Source: Caldilineae bacterium (GTDB taxonomy: Bacteria > Chloroflexota > Anaerolineae > J102). From it: a stretch of DNA of 11,618 bases. Numbering within the stretch: the stretch's first letter is position 1; every line of letters begins with the position of its first letter. Location of the stretch: the NCBI GenBank assembly GCA_011176555.1, contig DUEF01000328.1, positions 1 through 11,618 of the forward strand. Direction: 5' to 3'. Positions 6,026 through 11,618 of this stretch are shown here, in pieces. The notes below the pieces were generated by a model that did not search any database, had not been told where the DNA came from, and worked only from the letters and a program-made list of their open reading frames with translations. The position numbers and the translations under genes were made by a program.

Positions 6026-7491
6026 TGATCCGCAAAGTTAGTCTCGATCACGCTTCCGGCCGGCGCTGTCACGGTGACGAGATTGGGGCTGATGGAGTCG
6101 GCCGTGGCGGGATCGATTTCTTCGACGATGTAGACACCCGGAGCGATGTTGGCGAAGAGATAACGCCCGGCGCTGTCAGTGATCGTTCGAACCAGGACAT
6201 TGCCGCGGGCGTCGTGCAAGATTATGGTGACAGCCGGGACAGGAACTGCGCCATCCTGCGGCAAACCGTCACCGTTGAGATCGTCCCACACCAGGCCGAG
6301 AATATGGCTTTGCCCCGCAGAAAGGTCGGGAATGGGAGTCAGGGGCGGGAACAGCGCCAGGGTGGGGATATCGGCGACGCTGAAGGCGGTGGAAGTCGTT
6401 TCTGCGCTTGCAGAGCTTTCCTCGCCCGCTTCAGCAGCGTCGGCGTCGACCTGATTGCCCACCAGTGGCAGCGAAACCGTTGGCGTGAGGGGGCTAGCGG
6501 CAGCGACGGTTTCAGAAGTCGTGATAGTGATGGAGACGGTGACAGGCTCGGTGGTCGAAATCGGCTCGGTGGCGGATAGGTCTGCCTCAGGAGCAACCGG
6601 AGCCGGGCGGGCCAGAGAATCCGCCAATGTCCGCAGACCATCGGCGAAGATGTCGAAACGCTCGGCAGTCTGACTGATTCCCTCCATCTGTTGGCGAACG
6701 CCGACCATTTCATTCTCGATCTGGTCGGTGCGCACAGACACCTTGGCCACTTCCTGATTGAGTACGACTACCTCCTCGTGCACGGTCGTAATCTTGATGT
6801 CCAGCCTCTGCGTGCGCTGATCCAGGTCTTGCACGCGGCCATCCAGCGTTTGCACCTGCGCATCCACAGCCTGCACCTGCGCATCCAACGTCTGCAGTTG
6901 ATCATCCAAGCCCTGAACATGGTCATCCATGCTCTGCATCTGTTCGTCGATGCTGGCGAGATGTCCGTCGGCGTCGGACAAATTCGTTTTCAACCCTTCC
7001 ACGGCATCCGTGTTGGCGTTCACCCGGTCATTCAACGCGGAAAAATCATCGAAGAGCGTTTCCGTACGGCTATTCAGCGAAACGACCGAATCGTGACTCC
7101 GCATGTCCAGGGTGCCATTGAGGAACAACAAGACGGCCAACACCAGCGCTCCTCCCAACAGCGTGCTGATCAAAACCAACAGCACGTCATGCAGACAACC
7201 AACCAGGCAGGATTTACGGGCGTTTTTTCCCGAATCGATTGTTTGGGCGGGGGCTGTCGCCGGCTCTGGTTGAGGCGTCGCTTCGGTCTGGTCTGTATTC
7301 ATATCTTCGTGCTCAGAAAGCTTCGCTTCGCTTGTCTTTTCAGCGGACGCAGCGCCTGTCGCGAGGTCGACGACAGGCTTACCCTCTTCCGGGGGAGGAA
7401 AGACAGTGCCATGCACGCCGATCTGAATAAGCTCTTCGTCACCGGCGGTGGGGGCTTTGGGGTCCGATTCTGGGGAAAGGGATTCGGCCAT
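6022..7491 (-). CDS. Membrane-anchored coiled-coil protein with C-terminal SdrD-B/Cna-B-like domain
   Basis: A 489-residue protein of unknown role. In order: an acidic, Pro/Thr/Glu-rich disordered N-terminus (1-90); a basic-flanked transmembrane helix (about 96-125, after KNARKS), giving an N-in, C-out signal-anchor topology; a long predicted coiled coil (about 135-295) with strict heptads such as LDDQLQT, LDAQVQA, VDAQVQT, LDGRVQD (195-222); a Ser/Thr/Ala/Pro-rich linker (about 300-395); and an SD-repeat B-like domain (about 397-462) with WDDLNGDG, a calcium-binding-type loop, SAGRYLFANIAPGVYIVEE and a short tail. There is no LPxTG signal or second membrane helix. ATG 7491 is chosen because GGAGGT lies nine bases upstream; the in-frame GTG at 7518 would place that site inside the gene. 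It is single and convergent with rsmD. A stalk holding a small beta-domain in the envelope is a reasonable picture, but function cannot be assigned. Confidence 0.8.
   Translation of the reverse strand: MAESLSPESDPKAPTAGDEELIQIGVHGTVFPPPEEGKPVVDLATGAASAEKTSEAKLSEHEDMNTDQTEATPQPEPATAPAQTIDSGKNARKSCLVGCLHDVLLVLISTLLGGALVLAVLLFLNGTLDMRSHDSVVSLNSRTETLFDDFSALNDRVNANTDAVEGLKTNLSDADGHLASIDEQMQSMDDHVQGLDDQLQTLDAQVQAVDAQVQTLDGRVQDLDQRTQRLDIKITTVHEEVVVLNQEVAKVSVRTDQIENEMVGVRQQMEGISQTAERFDIFADGLRTLADSLARPAPVAPEADLSATEPISTTEPVTVSITITTSETVAAASPLTPTVSLPLVGNQVDADAAEAGEESSASAETTSTAFSVADIPTLALFPPLTPIPDLSAGQSHILGLVWDDLNGDGLPQDGAVPVPAVTIILHDARGNVLVRTITDSAGRYLFANIAPGVYIVEEIDPATADSISPNLVTVTAPAGSVIETNFADQ
6809..6955 (-). 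repeat. Tandem 21-bp repeat, seven units, encoding the coiled-coil heptads
   Basis: Seven consecutive 21-base units start at 6809, 6830, 6851, 6872, 6893, 6914 and 6935. All begin TG on the plus strand and most carry ATCCA in the middle. The units at 6851 and 6872 share their first 16 bases. On the minus strand each unit encodes one heptad of the LDxQVQx type, so the coiled coil probably grew by duplication of a 21-bp unit. Confidence 0.8.
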
Positions 7492-7653
7492 AGTCGCATT
7501 ACCTCCAACGGAATTCACGCGTTACTCGTGGTTACGCTTGGCATGAAGAACGCCCGCCAGCAGGAGCATAGAGAAGGAAGCGTGAGAATCCGCTAGAACC
7601 AAGCATAGCGTGCAGGGGGTGGATAAAAGATTTCGTCTGGATGGTTGCTGCAC

Positions 7654-7682
7654 ATTATAGCATTGAATGAATAATTTGATAA
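7654..7682 (-). promoter_or_regulatory. Extended -10 promoter of the coiled-coil surface protein gene
   Basis: On the minus strand: TTATCA (7682-7677; 4 of 6 to TTGACA), a 17-bp spacer, then TGCTATAAT (7662-7654), a perfect extended -10. The predicted start is near 7647, giving a leader of about 155 bases before ATG 7491, much longer than the others in this window. I see no known riboswitch or strong hairpin in that leader. Confidence 0.7.
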
Positions 7683-7714
7683 TTGTCCGGTGAAGGGGGA
7701 AATCCGTGAACATT

Positions 7715-7742
7715 TTGTCGCTTTATCCACACGTGATACAAT
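7715..7742 (+). promoter_or_regulatory. Extended -10 promoter of the uracil-DNA glycosylase gene
   Basis: TTGTCG (7715-7720; 4 of 6), a 16-bp spacer, and TGATACAAT (7734-7742), an extended -10 with one mismatch. The predicted transcript start is near 7749, only about four bases before ATG 7753, so the mRNA would be almost leaderless. Starts further upstream (GTG 7690, ATG 7741) would be outside the transcript. Confidence 0.55.
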
Positions 7743-7752
7743 GGCGGGCAGT

Positions 7753-8373
7753 ATGCTATCTGATTCTTCGATGACGAGCCTGGCAGCGGTTCAGGCGCAG
7801 ATTGCCCATTGCCAACAATGCTTGGAGGCCGGTTACCCTATCCAGGGGCCGCCCATTTTCTCGGGCGACGCGCAGGCGAGATTGATGGTGGTGGGACAAG
7901 CGCCGGGCGTGTCCGAGGTGACCAAGACCCATCTGCCGTTCAGTGGCTCGGCGGGCGCTCGTCTGTTTCGTTGGTTGGGCCAGGCCGGTTGGCCGGAAGC
8001 AGCGTTTCGGTCGAGTTTTTATATCACATCGGTCACCAAATGTTTTCCGGGCCCGAACAAATCAGGACGCGGCGACCGAGCGCCCACCCGCGCCGAGCAG
8101 CGATTGTGCGGCGAGTGGCTGGATGCGGAAATCACGCTGGTCGATCCCGAAGTGTTGGTTCCCGTGGGCAAGATGGCGATAGACCGCTTTTTTGGCCGGG
8201 GTCGCAAGTTGGTCGATCTGATCGGCAATCGTTTTCAACTCGAAGGGCGCATCGTCATCCCCCTCCCCCACCCCTCCGGCGCTTCCGCCTGGATTCAAAA
8301 GCCCGACCATCAGGCGTTGATCCGGCAGGCCATCGCCCAATTGCAACAAGTGAAGAAGGAACTGGATCTTTGA
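7753..8373 (+). CDS. Uracil-DNA glycosylase, family 4-like with four-cysteine iron-sulfur site
   Basis: DNA repair enzyme of the UDG superfamily (PF03167) that cuts the glycosidic bond of uracil arising by cytosine deamination. It has 206 residues. From ATG 7753: CQQC (Cys20, Cys23), Cys97 in ITSVTKCFPG and Cys119 in RLCGEWL are spaced as the four [4Fe-4S] ligands of family 4 enzymes. Motif A is VGQAPG (47-52), where family 4 normally has G-E-A-P-G; PFSGSAGARLFRWL (62-75) corresponds to the F-x-G-x-(S/A)-G segment; motif B is LPHPSGAS (171-178), and the preceding strand ends VPVGKMA (137-142). ATG 7753 follows the promoter most closely; ATG 7771 (MTSLAAVQAQ) is an alternative, and neither has a ribosome site. 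The gene is monocistronic in this window. Superfamily is certain; the exact subfamily is not, because of the Gln in motif A and HPSG instead of the usual HPAA. Confidence 0.85.
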   Translation: MLSDSSMTSLAAVQAQIAHCQQCLEAGYPIQGPPIFSGDAQARLMVVGQAPGVSEVTKTHLPFSGSAGARLFRWLGQAGWPEAAFRSSFYITSVTKCFPGPNKSGRGDRAPTRAEQRLCGEWLDAEITLVDPEVLVPVGKMAIDRFFGRGRKLVDLIGNRFQLEGRIVIPLPHPSGASAWIQKPDHQALIRQAIAQLQQVKKELDL

Positions 8374-8398
8374 CAGAGGCAGTCCCCAGGAGCAGGCA

Positions 8399-8449
8399 AT
8401 GATTCCAAAACAAGTTTTTGGTCGGACAGGCCATCATGTACAGTTATAA
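8399..8449 (+). pseudogene. Short remnant resembling an aldo/keto reductase N-terminus
   Basis: ATG 8399, preceded by AGGAG (8388-8392) at a six-base spacing, opens 16 codons reading MIPKQVFGRTGHHVQL before TAA at 8447-8449. This closely resembles typical aldo/keto reductase starts (MIPxRxFGRTGxxV) and shares FGRTG with the intact reductase that begins 28 bases later. No further homology is visible after the stop. It may be a truncated duplicate or the stump of a replaced reductase gene; a leader peptide or chance similarity cannot be excluded at this length. Confidence 0.45.
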
Positions 8450-8450
8450 T
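8423..8450 (+). promoter_or_regulatory. Promoter of the aldo/keto reductase gene
   Basis: CGGACA (8423-8428; 4 of 6), a 16-bp spacer, and a perfect TATAAT (8445-8450). The predicted start is near 8457, with a leader of about 20 bases that carries AAGGA (8463-8467) nine bases before ATG 8477. The promoter lies within the reductase-like remnant, and its -10 box overlaps the remnant's stop codon. Confidence 0.55.
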
Positions 8451-8476
8451 CCTACACTCGAAAAGGAAATGAGACC

Positions 8477-9460
8477 ATGAACTATCGAACTTTTGGTCGC
8501 ACCGGTTGGCAGGTGTCAGAAATCGGATTCGGGGCCTGGGCCATCGGCGCAGATTGGGGCTATGTGGATGAAGATGACGCCATGGCCACCCTGCACCGGG
8601 CCCTTGATCTGGGCGTCAATTTCTTCGACACGGCGGATGTGTACGGAGATGGCCTCAGCGAACGCCGCATCGCTCGTCTGCGCCGGGAACGATCCGAGCC
8701 TTTTTACGTGGTGACCAAGGCCGGGCGGCGTCTCAACCCGCACGTGGCCGATGGTTACAACGCCGAAAACCTCAACCGCTTTGTCGACCGCAGCCTGAAA
8801 AACCTGGAGACCGACAGCCTTGATCTCGTGCAGTTGCACTGCCCTCCCACCGAAGTCTATTACCGGCCAGAGGTCTTCCAGGCCCTGGACGACATGGTGC
8901 GGGCGGGCAAGATCAAGCACTACGGCGTCAGCGTCGAAAAGGTGGAGGAGGCGCTGAAGGCCATCGAATTCCCGGGCGTCGAAAGCGTGCAGATCATCTT
9001 CAACATGTTCCGCTTGCGTCCGGCCGAGCTTTTCTTCCGCGAAGCCAAACGCCGTAACGTGGCTATCCTCGCCCGCGTGCCCCTGGCCTCCGGTTTGCTC
9101 ACGGGCAAAATGACTCGCTCCACCACTTTCACCGCCGACGATCATCGCAACTACAATCGCCACGGAGACGCCTTCGATGTCGGCGAGACCTTCTCCGGCG
9201 TGGACTACGAGACCGGCCTGGTAGCAGTGGAAGAGCTTCGCTCTTTGACGCCGCCCAACGCCACCATGGCGCAATTGGCGCTGCGCTGGATCTTGATGTT
9301 CGACGCCGTGTCCACCGTCATCCCCGGCGCCAAAAACATCCGCCAGATCGAAGACAACGCCGCAGCAGCAGATTTACCGCCCCTCACCGACGCGCAGATG
9401 GCGAAAGTGCAAGCTGTCTACGACCGCTACATCCGCGAACAGGTGCATCAACGCTGGTAA
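8477..9460 (+). CDS. Aldo/keto reductase
   Basis: NADPH-type oxidoreductase of the aldo/keto reductase superfamily, a cytoplasmic TIM barrel reducing carbonyl compounds; the substrate cannot be read from sequence. It has 327 residues, normal for the family, and is complete. The catalytic tetrad is visible: Asp51 and Tyr56 in FFDTADVYGDG, Lys81 in VVTKAGR and His121 in LVQLHCPP. Further markers are FGRTGWQVSEIGFGAW at the start, GKIKHYGVS (strand 5), RVPLASGLLTGK, and the cofactor-binding segment STVIPGAKNIRQIEDN near the C-terminus. ATG 8477 has AAGGA nine bases upstream. It is preceded by its own promoter and by a fragment resembling another reductase start, and is followed after 53 bases by pepA. 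The general family is firm; a specific role, for example sugar or aldehyde reduction, would be a guess. Confidence 0.93.
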   Translation: MNYRTFGRTGWQVSEIGFGAWAIGADWGYVDEDDAMATLHRALDLGVNFFDTADVYGDGLSERRIARLRRERSEPFYVVTKAGRRLNPHVADGYNAENLNRFVDRSLKNLETDSLDLVQLHCPPTEVYYRPEVFQALDDMVRAGKIKHYGVSVEKVEEALKAIEFPGVESVQIIFNMFRLRPAELFFREAKRRNVAILARVPLASGLLTGKMTRSTTFTADDHRNYNRHGDAFDVGETFSGVDYETGLVAVEELRSLTPPNATMAQLALRWILMFDAVSTVIPGAKNIRQIEDNAAAADLPPLTDAQMAKVQAVYDRYIREQVHQRW

Positions 9461-9468
9461 GGAACAGC

Positions 9469-9499
9469 GGTGACCAGCACCGACCGAGTGTTGGTCACC
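9469..9499 (+). promoter_or_regulatory. Strong hairpin abutting the pepA ribosome site
   Basis: GGTGACCAGCAC (9469-9480) pairs with GTGTTGGTCACC (9488-9499), twelve pairs with one G-U and a seven-base loop. The very next bases, AAGGA (9500-9504), are the pepA Shine-Dalgarno site, nine bases before ATG 9514. No T-tract follows, so this is not a classic terminator. It could be a partial terminator for the upstream reductase, an mRNA element controlling pepA translation, or a DNA operator. No separate pepA promoter was recognised. Confidence 0.6.
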
Positions 9500-9513
9500 A
9501 AGGAAAAAAACTC

Positions 9514-11025
9514 ATGGAAATCACGATTCGACAAGCAAACATTGCTCCATACGCAGCAGATCTCATCATCGTCAACCTGTTCGAAGGCGTCCTGCATCCT
9601 GGCGGCGCGACCGGCGCGGTGGATCACGCCCTGGGCGGGCGTATCTCCGAGATCATCGCCCTGGGCGATTGCACGGGCAAGCTCGGTGAAACCACCCTGT
9701 TGTACACTTCCGGCGCGCTTCCCGCGCCTCGCGTCCTTGTTGTCGGCCTTGGCGACCGGGAGCGTTTCGACCTGCAGGCCGTACGCACTGCCACGGCTAA
9801 GGCAATCGCCGCGGCCAATAAAGCCGGCGCTAAAACCGTGGCCACCATCGTGCATGGCGCTGGCATCGGCGGCCTCGATCCACAAGACGCGGCCCAGGCC
9901 GTGGCGGAAGCCAGCATGTTGGAGCTTTACACCATGCCCCGGCGCAGTAGCGAGGGCGGGTACGGGGCGAAGATCGAGACTTTGACGGTGGTGGAGTACA
10001 GTTCGACGCAACTCCCAGCCATCACCAAGGGCGTCGAAACCGGACGCATCATCGCCGAGAGTGCGATCCTGGCCCGAGACCTGGAGGCGCAACCGGCCAA
10101 TATCGCCACCCCCACCATGATCGCTGAAACCGCCCGCCAAATGGCCGCTGAAACAGGCCTGGATTGCACCATTCTGGAGCGGGCGGACATGGAGGCGCTG
10201 GGTATGGGCATCCTCCTGGCTGTGGCCAAGGGCAGCGATGAGCCTCCCAAGTTCGTCATCCTCGAACACAACAAAGCGCGAGCCAACGAGTTGGACACGG
10301 TGGTGCTGGTGGGCAAAGGCGTCACTTTTGACACGGGCGGCTACTCGCTCAAGATCGCCCGGCCTTCGCTGATGTGGAAGATGAAGGACGACATGACCGG
10401 CGCGGCCGACGTGATCGCGGCGCTGCGCGCGGCCGCCCTGCTGGATTTGCCGCTGCACGTGGTCGGGCTAGCGCCGTTGACCGAGAACACGATCAATGGC
10501 CGGGCGCAGAAACCGGGCGACATCTTTACCGGCATGACGGGCAAGACCATGGAGGTCATTTCCACCGACGCCGAGGGCCGCATGATTCTGGCCGACGCCC
10601 TGGCCTATGCCGGTCGTTACGCCGACGCCAAAGCGGTGGTGGATCTGGCGACGCTCACCGGCGCTATCAGCACGGCCCTGGGCGCTCAAGCGGCGGGCCT
10701 GTTCACCGAAGAGGAGGCGCTGCGGGATCGCCTGATGGCAGCCGCTGCGGCCACAGGAGAACGACTCTGGCCGATGCCGATGTTCGCCGAATATGCCGAG
10801 GAGATCCGCAGCGATTTTGCGGATGTCAAGAATTCGACCGCACCCAAGACCAAGGCTGGCGTGAGCACCAGCGCCAAATTCTTGCAGCACTTCACCGAGG
10901 ATTATCCCTGGGCGCATCTCGACATCGCTGGCATGGCCTGGAGCGAGAAGGCCCGTCCCGTCTACCCGGCGGGCGCGACGGCGTTTGGTGTGCGCTTGCT
11001 CGTGCAATTCCTGCGCGATTGGTGA
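9514..11025 (+). CDS. pepA: Leucyl aminopeptidase (M17 cytosol aminopeptidase)
   Basis: Cytoplasmic, two-metal exopeptidase that removes N-terminal residues from peptides in the last step of protein turnover; the family acts as a hexamer. It has 503 residues, the same as E. coli PepA. The N-terminal macro-like domain (about 1-165) carries VLVVGLGDRERF. In the C-terminal catalytic domain the metal ligands and catalytic residues are all present: Lys268 and Asp273 in VGKGVTFDTGGYSLK, Lys280, Asp293 in MKDDMTGAADV, and Asp352, Glu354 and Arg356 in STDAEGRMILADAL. The usual Asn before TDAEGR is Ser here, and MKYDM reads MKDDM, both mild variations. PLTENTINGRAQKPGDI and DLATLTGA are further signatures. 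AAGGA stands nine bases before ATG 9514, directly after a strong hairpin. The thioesterase gene follows seven bases after the stop, probably in the same transcript. Confidence 0.95.
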   Translation: MEITIRQANIAPYAADLIIVNLFEGVLHPGGATGAVDHALGGRISEIIALGDCTGKLGETTLLYTSGALPAPRVLVVGLGDRERFDLQAVRTATAKAIAAANKAGAKTVATIVHGAGIGGLDPQDAAQAVAEASMLELYTMPRRSSEGGYGAKIETLTVVEYSSTQLPAITKGVETGRIIAESAILARDLEAQPANIATPTMIAETARQMAAETGLDCTILERADMEALGMGILLAVAKGSDEPPKFVILEHNKARANELDTVVLVGKGVTFDTGGYSLKIARPSLMWKMKDDMTGAADVIAALRAAALLDLPLHVVGLAPLTENTINGRAQKPGDIFTGMTGKTMEVISTDAEGRMILADALAYAGRYADAKAVVDLATLTGAISTALGAQAAGLFTEEEALRDRLMAAAAATGERLWPMPMFAEYAEEIRSDFADVKNSTAPKTKAGVSTSAKFLQHFTEDYPWAHLDIAGMAWSEKARPVYPAGATAFGVRLLVQFLRDW

Positions 11026-11032
11026 GGAGATT

Positions 11033-11494
11033 ATGACTGATCTTCTCGCCGATTACCCCATCATCTACGAAACCGATGTTGTCTGGGGCGATATGGACGC
11101 GTTCCAGCACGTCAACAACGTCGTCTATTTTCGTTATTTCGAGAGCGCCCGCGTCCACTATTTCGAGCACACCAGGTTGTTAGAAGTGATGAAGACCAGC
11201 GGCATTGGCCCCATCGTGCACAGCCAGAATTGCCGTTATCGTTTTCCGCTTTCCTATCCTGATCGCATCCAGGTGGGGGTGCGGATTCCGGGGCTGGGTG
11301 AGGATCGTTTTCCCATGCAGTACAAATTGGTCAGCGCCAGGAAGCAGGTGGTCGCGGCTGAAGGTGAAACGCTGGTGGTGATGTTCGATTATGGTCGGAA
11401 TCAGAAAACGCAGTTACCGGCCTCTATCCGCGCTGCCATCGCTCAAGTCGAAGGATGGGCTCTTGACGGCATCCCCGTCTGGCCGGCGCCGTAG
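11033..11494 (+). CDS. Acyl-CoA thioesterase, hotdog fold (4HBT/YbgC type)
   Basis: Small hotdog-fold thioesterase of 153 residues, the family's usual length, expected to hydrolyse acyl-CoA or a related thioester in the cytoplasm. The signature is at the start: VWGDMDAFQHVNNVVYFRYFESAR (17-40), matching the 4HBT pattern D-x-D-x-x-x-H-V-N-N-x-x-Y with the active-site Asp, followed by the long central helix. The later strands (YRFPLSYPDRIQVGVRI, then VVAAEGETLVVMFDY) fit the fold. ATG 11033 is three bases after GAGGAG (11024-11029), which overlaps the pepA stop codon; the spacing is short but the coupling to pepA is clear. The frame remains open upstream inside pepA without similarity, so a longer form is unlikely. 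The substrate, chain length and any link with the peptidase are unknown. Confidence 0.88.
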   Translation: MTDLLADYPIIYETDVVWGDMDAFQHVNNVVYFRYFESARVHYFEHTRLLEVMKTSGIGPIVHSQNCRYRFPLSYPDRIQVGVRIPGLGEDRFPMQYKLVSARKQVVAAEGETLVVMFDYGRNQKTQLPASIRAAIAQVEGWALDGIPVWPAP

Positions 11495-11529
11495 ATGCTA
11501 AGTACACTGTAAACTAACTAACTTAACAC

Positions 11530-11618
11530 TGTCTTTGCGAGCAGAGCGAAGCAATCGCCAAATTACTTAGGCGTACTCTGCGAAGTTGGGGATTGTTTCG
11601 TCGCAAAAAACGCTCCTC
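11530..11618. repeat. Palindromic dispersed repeat, cut by the window end
   Basis: The left arm TGTCTTTGCGAGCAGAGCGA and following AGCAATCGCC (11530-11559) faces a right arm starting GGGGATTGTTTCGTCGC (11588-11604) and ending CGCTCCTC at the window edge. GCGAAGCAATCGCC and GGGGATTGTTTCG are inverted copies, 11 of 13 positions agreeing. This matches the widespread bacterial repeat of the form TGTCATTGCGAG...GCGAAGCAATC...GATTG-TTCG...CTCCTCGCAATGACA, common in environmental genomes. Such elements are intergenic, MITE- or REP-like, and non-coding. The bases from 11495 to 11529 hold no gene; ACACTGT occurs twice (11505 and 11526). Confidence 0.65.

Noticed and set aside
6691..7596. 301-codon open frame on the plus strand opposite the coiled-coil gene
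   Set aside because: Its periodic His/Leu/Gln pattern is the mirror of the 21-bp heptad repeat on the minus strand, and it shows no domain; the minus-strand frame has a ribosome site, promoter and recognisable domains.
7492..7653. Possible riboswitch or leader peptide in the long 5' leader of the coiled-coil protein gene
   Set aside because: Only a 15-codon frame without a ribosome site and no strong or known conserved fold were seen, so nothing can be supported beyond its length.
8405..8421. CCAAAA...TTTTGG hairpin as terminator of the glycosylase gene
   Set aside because: Only six A-T-rich pairs with no U-tract, and the bases are better explained as codons of the reductase-like remnant.
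8516..9274. 252-codon minus-strand frame inside the aldo/keto reductase gene
   Set aside because: Lies wholly within a complete reductase with its catalytic tetrad, and has no promoter or domain.
9448..10458. 336-codon minus-strand frame across the start of pepA
   Set aside because: It is a shadow of GC-rich coding DNA, would also run through the reductase end and the pepA ribosome site, and has no recognisable motif.
10374..11036. 220-codon frame overlapping pepA on the same strand
   Set aside because: Arg/Gly-rich out-of-frame reading of pepA, whose catalytic motifs are intact in the main frame.

Overview
The window looks like chromosomal core DNA from a free-living bacterium, most likely an uncultured Chloroflexota (Anaerolineae/Caldilineae type). 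This is an inference, not a database result. It rests on GC-rich coding sequence, sigma-70-like promoters that often carry an extended -10 (TGnTATAAT), several genes with very short leaders and no Shine-Dalgarno site, an SdrD-B-type surface protein, and intergenic DNA full of degenerate short-period inverted repeats and a GCGAAGCAATC-type palindromic repeat. There is no phage, plasmid, transposase, CRISPR or defence gene, and I see no RNA gene.

Layout. (1) 2-2383: the 3' end of a complex I operon, nuoM (5' end outside the window) followed by nuoN, closed by a hairpin terminator at 2409-2436. (2) 2443-4187: a Mur ligase of the MurE type with its own extended -10 promoter, flanked on both sides by inverted arrays of a degenerate 7-bp repeat. 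(3) 4196-5986: a divergent pair, a four-helix membrane protein on the minus strand and a DUF457/YdjM-like membrane protein on the plus strand. An inverted array of an 8-bp repeat lies between them and appears to supply the -35 box of the plus-strand promoter. The plus-strand gene overlaps rsmD (16S rRNA guanine-N2 methyltransferase) by ATGA. (4) 6022-7491, minus strand: a membrane-anchored protein with a long heptad coiled coil and a C-terminal SdrD-B/Cna-B-like domain, convergent with rsmD. (5) 7654-8373: divergent promoters and a uracil-DNA glycosylase with four cysteines placed as in the [4Fe-4S] family 4 enzymes. (6) 8399-9460: a 16-codon fragment that looks like the start of an aldo/keto reductase, directly upstream of an intact aldo/keto reductase. 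(7) 9469-11494: a strong hairpin abutting the ribosome site of a leucyl aminopeptidase (M17), followed closely by a hotdog-fold thioesterase. (8) 11530-11618: a palindromic dispersed repeat cut by the window end.

The genes are mostly independent housekeeping functions: respiration, cell wall, ribosome modification, DNA repair, peptide turnover and acyl-thioester hydrolysis. The only clear co-transcribed sets are nuoM-nuoN, the YdjM-like gene with rsmD, and pepA with the thioesterase. I did not find an undescribed multigene system. The signals most worth a second look are the heptamer/octamer inverted arrays near promoters and gene ends, the aldo/keto reductase fossil, and changed signature residues in RsmD, MurE and the uracil-DNA glycosylase.
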